A stretch of 10,565 nt of DNA, from contig NW_003134346.1 in the NCBI RefSeq assembly GCF_000003605.2, positions 134,174 to 144,738 of the forward strand. The letters are read 5' to 3'. The notes below the pieces were generated by a model that made no database searches, was not told the origin of the DNA, and saw nothing but the letters and a program-made list of their open reading frames with translations. Source of the DNA: Saccoglossus kowalevskii (Eukaryota; Hemichordata; Enteropneusta; Harrimaniidae). Both the position numbers and the translations under genes were made by a program. Each line of letters opens with the position of its first letter. Within the stretch, counting starts at the first letter, position 1. Shown in pieces: positions 7,364-10,565 of this stretch.

Positions 7364-7810
7364 TATTTTTTTTTTGCAAAACACTGTGGGAAAAAGGTAT
7401 AGATTTGTGTGTAAGTTGAATGAAGTCTATGAGTAGTGGCAGCTCTGGGCAACCCAACTATTATTACGACCAATGTACTCCATGCTCCAATGCTGCTTTT
7501 AATTAGCAGAGCGGTTTATTATTATTGTATCGATAAATATGAATACACCAAATCAGCTTAATAGTATGAATAACATTACCATGTAAAAATGTCATCTGAA
7601 ACACGTACATGGCTGTTGTAGCATTGACGTTTACAGTAGGTTTTGATGCCATATCATCCCTGGGAGAACTGGTTTACTTATTTGTCATGGGTGTGCGGCC
7701 CCAACATCCGAACTCAGTCCCTATCCTAGACTATTTGAATGTGAAAAATACAATCCACTGTAAACCAAACTACGACTACATTATCTATATGGCTTTCCAC
7801 CAGGGTTTAC
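7364..7810. other. Unassigned DNA next to the LINE remnant
   Basis: Two open frames of under 100 codons occur (minus strand about 7237-7473; plus strand 7609-7896). Neither resembles a known family. The second runs antisense into the reverse transcriptase remnant at 7811 and up, so it is unlikely to be a gene. No repeats of note are seen. Confidence 0.4.
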
Positions 7811-8660
7811 CAATCATCAATATTTCCCTTTGTGTTACCTTTCTTGTAGATGGGTGTAATTTGACCATTTGTCCATGCTATAAACCGCAAGCATGATTCT
7901 AAAATTGACTTGTTGCAGATGCTACTGAGTGGCAGACCTATAGGCAGTGAATATTTTTCAGGACCTTTGGATGAAAACCATCTGGACCAGCAGATTTGCT
8001 TTTTATTAAGCCACTCAGTGTTTTTTTTTTACATCATCAAATGTGATAGATACAGTCAATAGTGGGTCACCATTGCGGTATTGTGAAAAACTACTACAGG
8101 CAAAGTTGAACCAATGTGAAGCTACTTACAAGAGTGTGCAGGCAGACCAATCAGAGAGCAGCTTGTTTGATGAGTTATTTTCGACGTATCAAATTCTGCC
8201 TTGTATGTGTTATTCGACTAACCCTGAGTCAATGCAAAGCTACTTACAAGATTGTACCTTATTGGCTACCTAACTCCAACACCTTACAATAAGACCAATC
8301 AGCAGCTGGTTTGTTTGTTTACAGTTATTTTTGGCGTATCAAGTTCTGCCTTGTATGTGTTATTCGACTAACCCTGAGTCAATGCAAAGCTACTTACAAG
8401 ATTGTACCTGATCTAAACTCAACACCGAACAATCAGACCAATCAGCAGCTGGTTTGTTTGTTTACAGTTATTTTCGACGTATCAAATTCTGCCTTTTATG
8501 TGTGCTTCGAATCAACTAAGAAATTGCTGTATTTTCTCTTGTGATAAAGCTACTGGAGAAATTGTTCATAACACGCACTTTGTCGGTGTTATCATTGGTC
8601 AATCTACCATCTTCAGTTTCAATTTTACCAAAAGTTCTGTTCTTTAGTTTTCCATTTGCA
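7811..8660 (-). pseudogene. CR1/L2-like LINE reverse transcriptase fragment
   Basis: Read on the minus strand from 8660 down. First comes the region before the RT domain, IETEDGRLTNDNTDKVRVMN then NFSSSFITRE (8636-8535), matching the usual E-D-G-x-L-T...N-x-F-x-S-x-F-T block of CR1/L2/Jockey-type LINEs. The sequence is then interrupted by a tandem-repeat array (about 8100-8513). It resumes with SITFDDVKKK, a frameshift at a poly-A run, LIKSKSAGPDGFHPKVLKN (GPDG codons near 7979-7990), another frameshift, and ICNKSILESC then GQITPIYKKGN, ending at DDW plus a stop near 7811. These are the first RT blocks only. The catalytic YxDD block, the endonuclease and the 3' end are not present. The element is dead. 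Confidence 0.78.
8100..8513. repeat. Tandem array of ~118-150-bp units within the LINE fragment
   Basis: Copies of CAATG(Y)(R)AAGCTACTTACAAG place GCTACTTACA at 8121, 8239 and 8389. Unit 1 is about 118 bp, unit 2 is 150 bp, and unit 3 is partial, decaying after about 8510. Unit 1 lacks about 32 bp in its middle compared with unit 2. Each unit contains AGACCAATCAG (a CCAAT box), then in units 2 and 3 CAGCTG and TTTGTTTGTTTACAG, then GTTATTTT, CGTATCAA and TTCTGCCTT. ATTCGACTAACCCTGAGTCA follows between units. Short open frames here come from the repeats and are not genes. Confidence 0.85.
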
Positions 8661-9606
8661 TAACTTCAGAATTATTTTTGATTGCTTCTTGGCTGAATCA
8701 TGTTCAAAATCAAATGTTAATAAATATTTTTGTCTTCTTTTGTATGAAATATTATTCTCGACTTGTTTTTTTGAAAATCATCATGCACCCATGTTGCCTT
8801 CTGATATGTAGGACCCCAATCAAATTTGTTTCGATGCTTGATACCTCCAGGTGGATCCGTGTAACAGTGTAACTTGGGATTTTTTAAAGCCGCCTAATCA
8901 AACTCTTTTGGAAAAATCAATATTTCACGATAATATCTTGTCAGAATACATGTATCGAGAACAACACGTGTGTTTACGATGTTTGAGAATACTAAGTTGT
9001 CATATGCTTGAAGTTAAGCTCTTTTAGTCTAATCGTACAAGTTGAAGGCCACTTCACACGTTTTTTATTTGTTTGTTTTTGTGTGTGGAAATTCACGCTT
9101 AATAAATTTAAGCACCACAATCGCCCTGTAGCATGCATTCGAATTTCGTGTAACACGTGTAAAGAAACTTTGTACTTTGCACACATTGTATGCGACCCAC
9201 ATCGAACTCGCGGCAGTGCATTGTCGTACATGAATTTCGTAACTTGCAATGATCATGTTAAAGAGAACACCAGTGGTTACTTTCAATAGTTCTTGAAAAC
9301 ACTTTTCCTCACCTCGTAACGATAGAAATTGTCAATTTAAAACTACCTTGCTGCTTATCAGAATGCCTTTTGACACCGTTTTAGAAAGGAAACGATTTTT
9401 GTCATTGCTTATGAATATTAATTTATGCAAATAAAACGTGATATGATGTGAAACCTGAAATCAAAGTACCTGTAAAATGCCCACCTACAAATTTATGCAG
9501 ATGGTTTATCTCGCCCTGAAATGGACATTTGTAAAAAAATTAAATAATAATAATATTTGAAAAAAAAAGAATCAGAGTTGTAGCCACGCCCATTGTTGCT
9601 GCAGTC
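8661..9606. other. AT-rich DNA with no supported gene
   Basis: Around 9000-9290 stop codons are sparse on both strands (a plus-strand frame at 9008-9289 and minus-strand frames at 8992-9249 and 9065-9286), but none shows a family motif and they overlap each other. Two AACACGTGT palindromes with an E-box core lie at about 8963 and 9152. An octamer-like ATGCAAAT is at about 9425. Nothing else is seen. Confidence 0.4.
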
Positions 9607-9955
9607 GACTGATTGGAGATGCTGAATTGGTCGGGTTACGGACATCGAGCTACCAAAACATCGATTTTTTGTTTTGCTTAACAACCAAATTTAGTAACTC
9701 AAATGTTAATTAACAGTTAACCGAATTTCAAGTTACGATACACGTAAAACGTTAACAAAAAAAATGTTTGGTTAACAGTTAATTAAAGTTTGAGTTACTA
9801 AATGTGTACGTTCAACGAAAACAAAAATGTATGTTGCCCGCAGCAAGTTACAATTTGGGCGTGGTTTCTAAGATATGGGCATGGTGATTATTGTAACTCG
9901 ATGCTCGTAACTCGGTGTCCGTAACCTGAACAATTCAGCATCTCCTTCAATTGAC
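9607..9955. mobile_element. Fold-back element with long unequal inverted arms
   Basis: Arm 1 (9607-9722) and arm 2 (9770-9955) are inverted copies. Matching blocks are GGAGATGCTGAATTG (9615-9629) against the complement near 9933-9947, GGTTACGGACA against TGTCCGTAACC, ATTTAGTAACTCAAA against TTTGAGTTACTAAAT, and TTAATTAACAGTTAACC (9706-9722) against GGTTAACAGTTAATTAA (9770-9786). Arm 2 carries roughly 70-80 extra bases in its middle, including two CACGCCCA/TGGGCGTG-like segments also echoed just outside arm 1 at about 9582-9591. The spacer is 47 bp. GTAAC/GTTAC recurs at least eight times. No open frame is seen; it is a non-autonomous fold-back or MITE-like element. Confidence 0.75.
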
Positions 9956-10253
9956 TGATTCTGGCTTTCCGACTTCTCCCGAAGTGAAGCTGCACCGTCA
10001 AACGTCAGAATAAAACTCGTCGGACTTAATGGATTCTCGTTGTGAAATTATTGATGGCAGACAGCAACTTTGAAATTCATTTTTTTATTAAAATATTTAT
10101 TTTGTGCTATAAAAACTATGATGCTAATCAAATACCAATAAGTGATTTTAGACATCGGGGTAGCAAGCGTTTCACAGACAAGGTCTCATGCCACTAATCA
10201 ATCAACGACCGTTGCAAGAACCAATGAATTTTTTTTAATATTTTTTTTTTCAG
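9956..10253. other. Non-coding DNA ending in a splice-acceptor-like tract
   Basis: No gene seen. The final part (10229-10253) is a long T-rich tract ending CAG, preceded about 55 bases upstream by CTAAT (about 10194), a possible branch site. It could be the 3' end of an intron. Confidence 0.35.
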
Positions 10254-10398
10254 GTTTGAGGGCGTGTATCACCTGGGTAAAAGTATAGTCTGGTTCCCTG
10301 CCCAAGTTTTCACCGCTGAGGGCTCAAAGAAAAACAAGGTCAGGTACGGGCCGACATCTTGGTCAGATTTCTGGCCAAAATGGATGACAGACACATGA
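10254..10398 (+). CDS. Possible exon after a strong 3' splice acceptor
   Basis: After TTTTTTTTTTCAG at 10241-10253, one frame is open for 47 codons from 10255 to the TGA at 10396-10398. It begins FEGVYHLGKSIVWFPAQVF and contains a Lys-rich stretch followed by RYGPTSWSDFWPKWM. The tract and AG match a 3' splice site well, and the base composition is richer in G and C than the sequence to the left. I do not recognise the peptide. It may equally be chance, since 47 codons is not significant by itself. Confidence 0.2.
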
Positions 10399-10428
10399 TG
10401 GTCACATGGTTACTTCGCAACAAACAAA

Positions 10429-10554
10429 ATGGCTGCCTCCACTGTGACATGTACGCCGGTCAAGATAAGTAATTCATCTCAAGCGTGTTTTGTTTGTAGT
10501 ACAGTGGGGACACGAACAAAAAAATCCACGAAGGTACCGGGAAACATAACTTGA
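10429..10554 (+). CDS. Small ORF or first exon at the right edge, C-x2-C motif
   Basis: The ATG at 10429 sits in a good translation context (purine at -3, G at +4: AAAATGG). It opens 41 codons, MAASTVTCTPVKISNSSQAC then FVCSTVGTRTKK, closing with TGA at 10552-10554. The C-F-V-C pair could be half of a zinc-binding site. A GT at 10534 might serve as splice donor, which would make this a first exon continuing past the window, but its context is poor. I do not recognise the protein. CAAAATGGCTGCC also fits the YY1 binding consensus, which often overlaps start codons. Confidence 0.25.
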   Translation: MAASTVTCTPVKISNSSQACFVCSTVGTRTKKSTKVPGNIT

Positions 10555-10565
10555 AGTTGTTGTTG

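Noticed and set aside
7609-7896. 95-codon plus-strand open frame as a gene
   Set aside because: Its 3' part is antisense to recognisable LINE reverse transcriptase motifs (ITPIYKKGN and the preceding block), and the rest has no family resemblance.
8043-8544. Two plus-strand open frames of about 77 codons
   Set aside because: They fall in the tandem-repeat array and share peptide segments only because the DNA units repeat.
8992-9289. Overlapping open frames on both strands as a gene
   Set aside because: Three mutually overlapping frames of under 95 codons without motifs, promoter or splice context are expected by chance in a stretch with few stop trinucleotides.
1-10565. CRISPR array, tRNA, rRNA or bacterial operon
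   Set aside because: No regularly spaced direct repeats with unique spacers, no A/B-box or cloverleaf pattern, and no ribosome-binding-site-led ORFs were seen on either strand.

Overview
The window looks like non-coding, repeat-rich DNA from an animal nuclear genome, probably a marine invertebrate or another non-mammalian metazoan. The base composition is AT-rich. There are no bacterial-type operons or ribosome-binding sites, and almost everything recognisable is decayed transposon sequence. The species cannot be named from the sequence alone. No intact protein-coding gene was found.

Positions 123-4638 hold one old, broken LTR retrotransposon of the Ty3/gypsy superfamily on the plus strand. 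In order it has a complete 5' LTR (123-769, TGTCA...TGACA ends), a primer-binding site matching the 3' end of a leucine tRNA (773-791), a degraded gag with a SCAN-related capsid region and a CCHC zinc knuckle (1925-1966), an aspartic protease split by a ~370-bp insertion (2364-2731), a linker of four 48-bp in-frame repeats (2904-3089), an integrase with HHCC zinc finger and catalytic core (3093-4388), and the first 177 bp of a 3' LTR (4462-4638). Integrase follows protease directly, with no reverse transcriptase or RNase H between them. That order is the hallmark of the Gmr1-like branch of Ty3/gypsy, in which RT-RNase H lies downstream of integrase. Here that downstream part is absent, so the copy is a deletion derivative. 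The two LTR copies differ by roughly 9% where they can be compared, and several frames are broken, so the insertion is old.

Positions 4639-10250 are AT-rich intergenic or intronic DNA carrying fragments of other elements. These are an L1/Tx1-type ORF1 remnant on the minus strand (5171-5640), two small terminal-inverted-repeat elements sharing an ACTGT terminus (6062-6255 and 7142-7363), a CR1/L2-like LINE reverse transcriptase remnant on the minus strand (7811-8660) interrupted by a tandem array of a ~118-150-bp unit (about 8100-8513), and a fold-back element (9607-9955). The two LINE pieces share a strand but lie in the wrong order to be one element.

The last ~310 bp (10254-10565) are less AT-rich and contain a good-looking 3' splice acceptor followed by a short open frame, and then a 41-codon ORF with a favourable start context. 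Either could be the edge of a host gene, but the evidence is weak.
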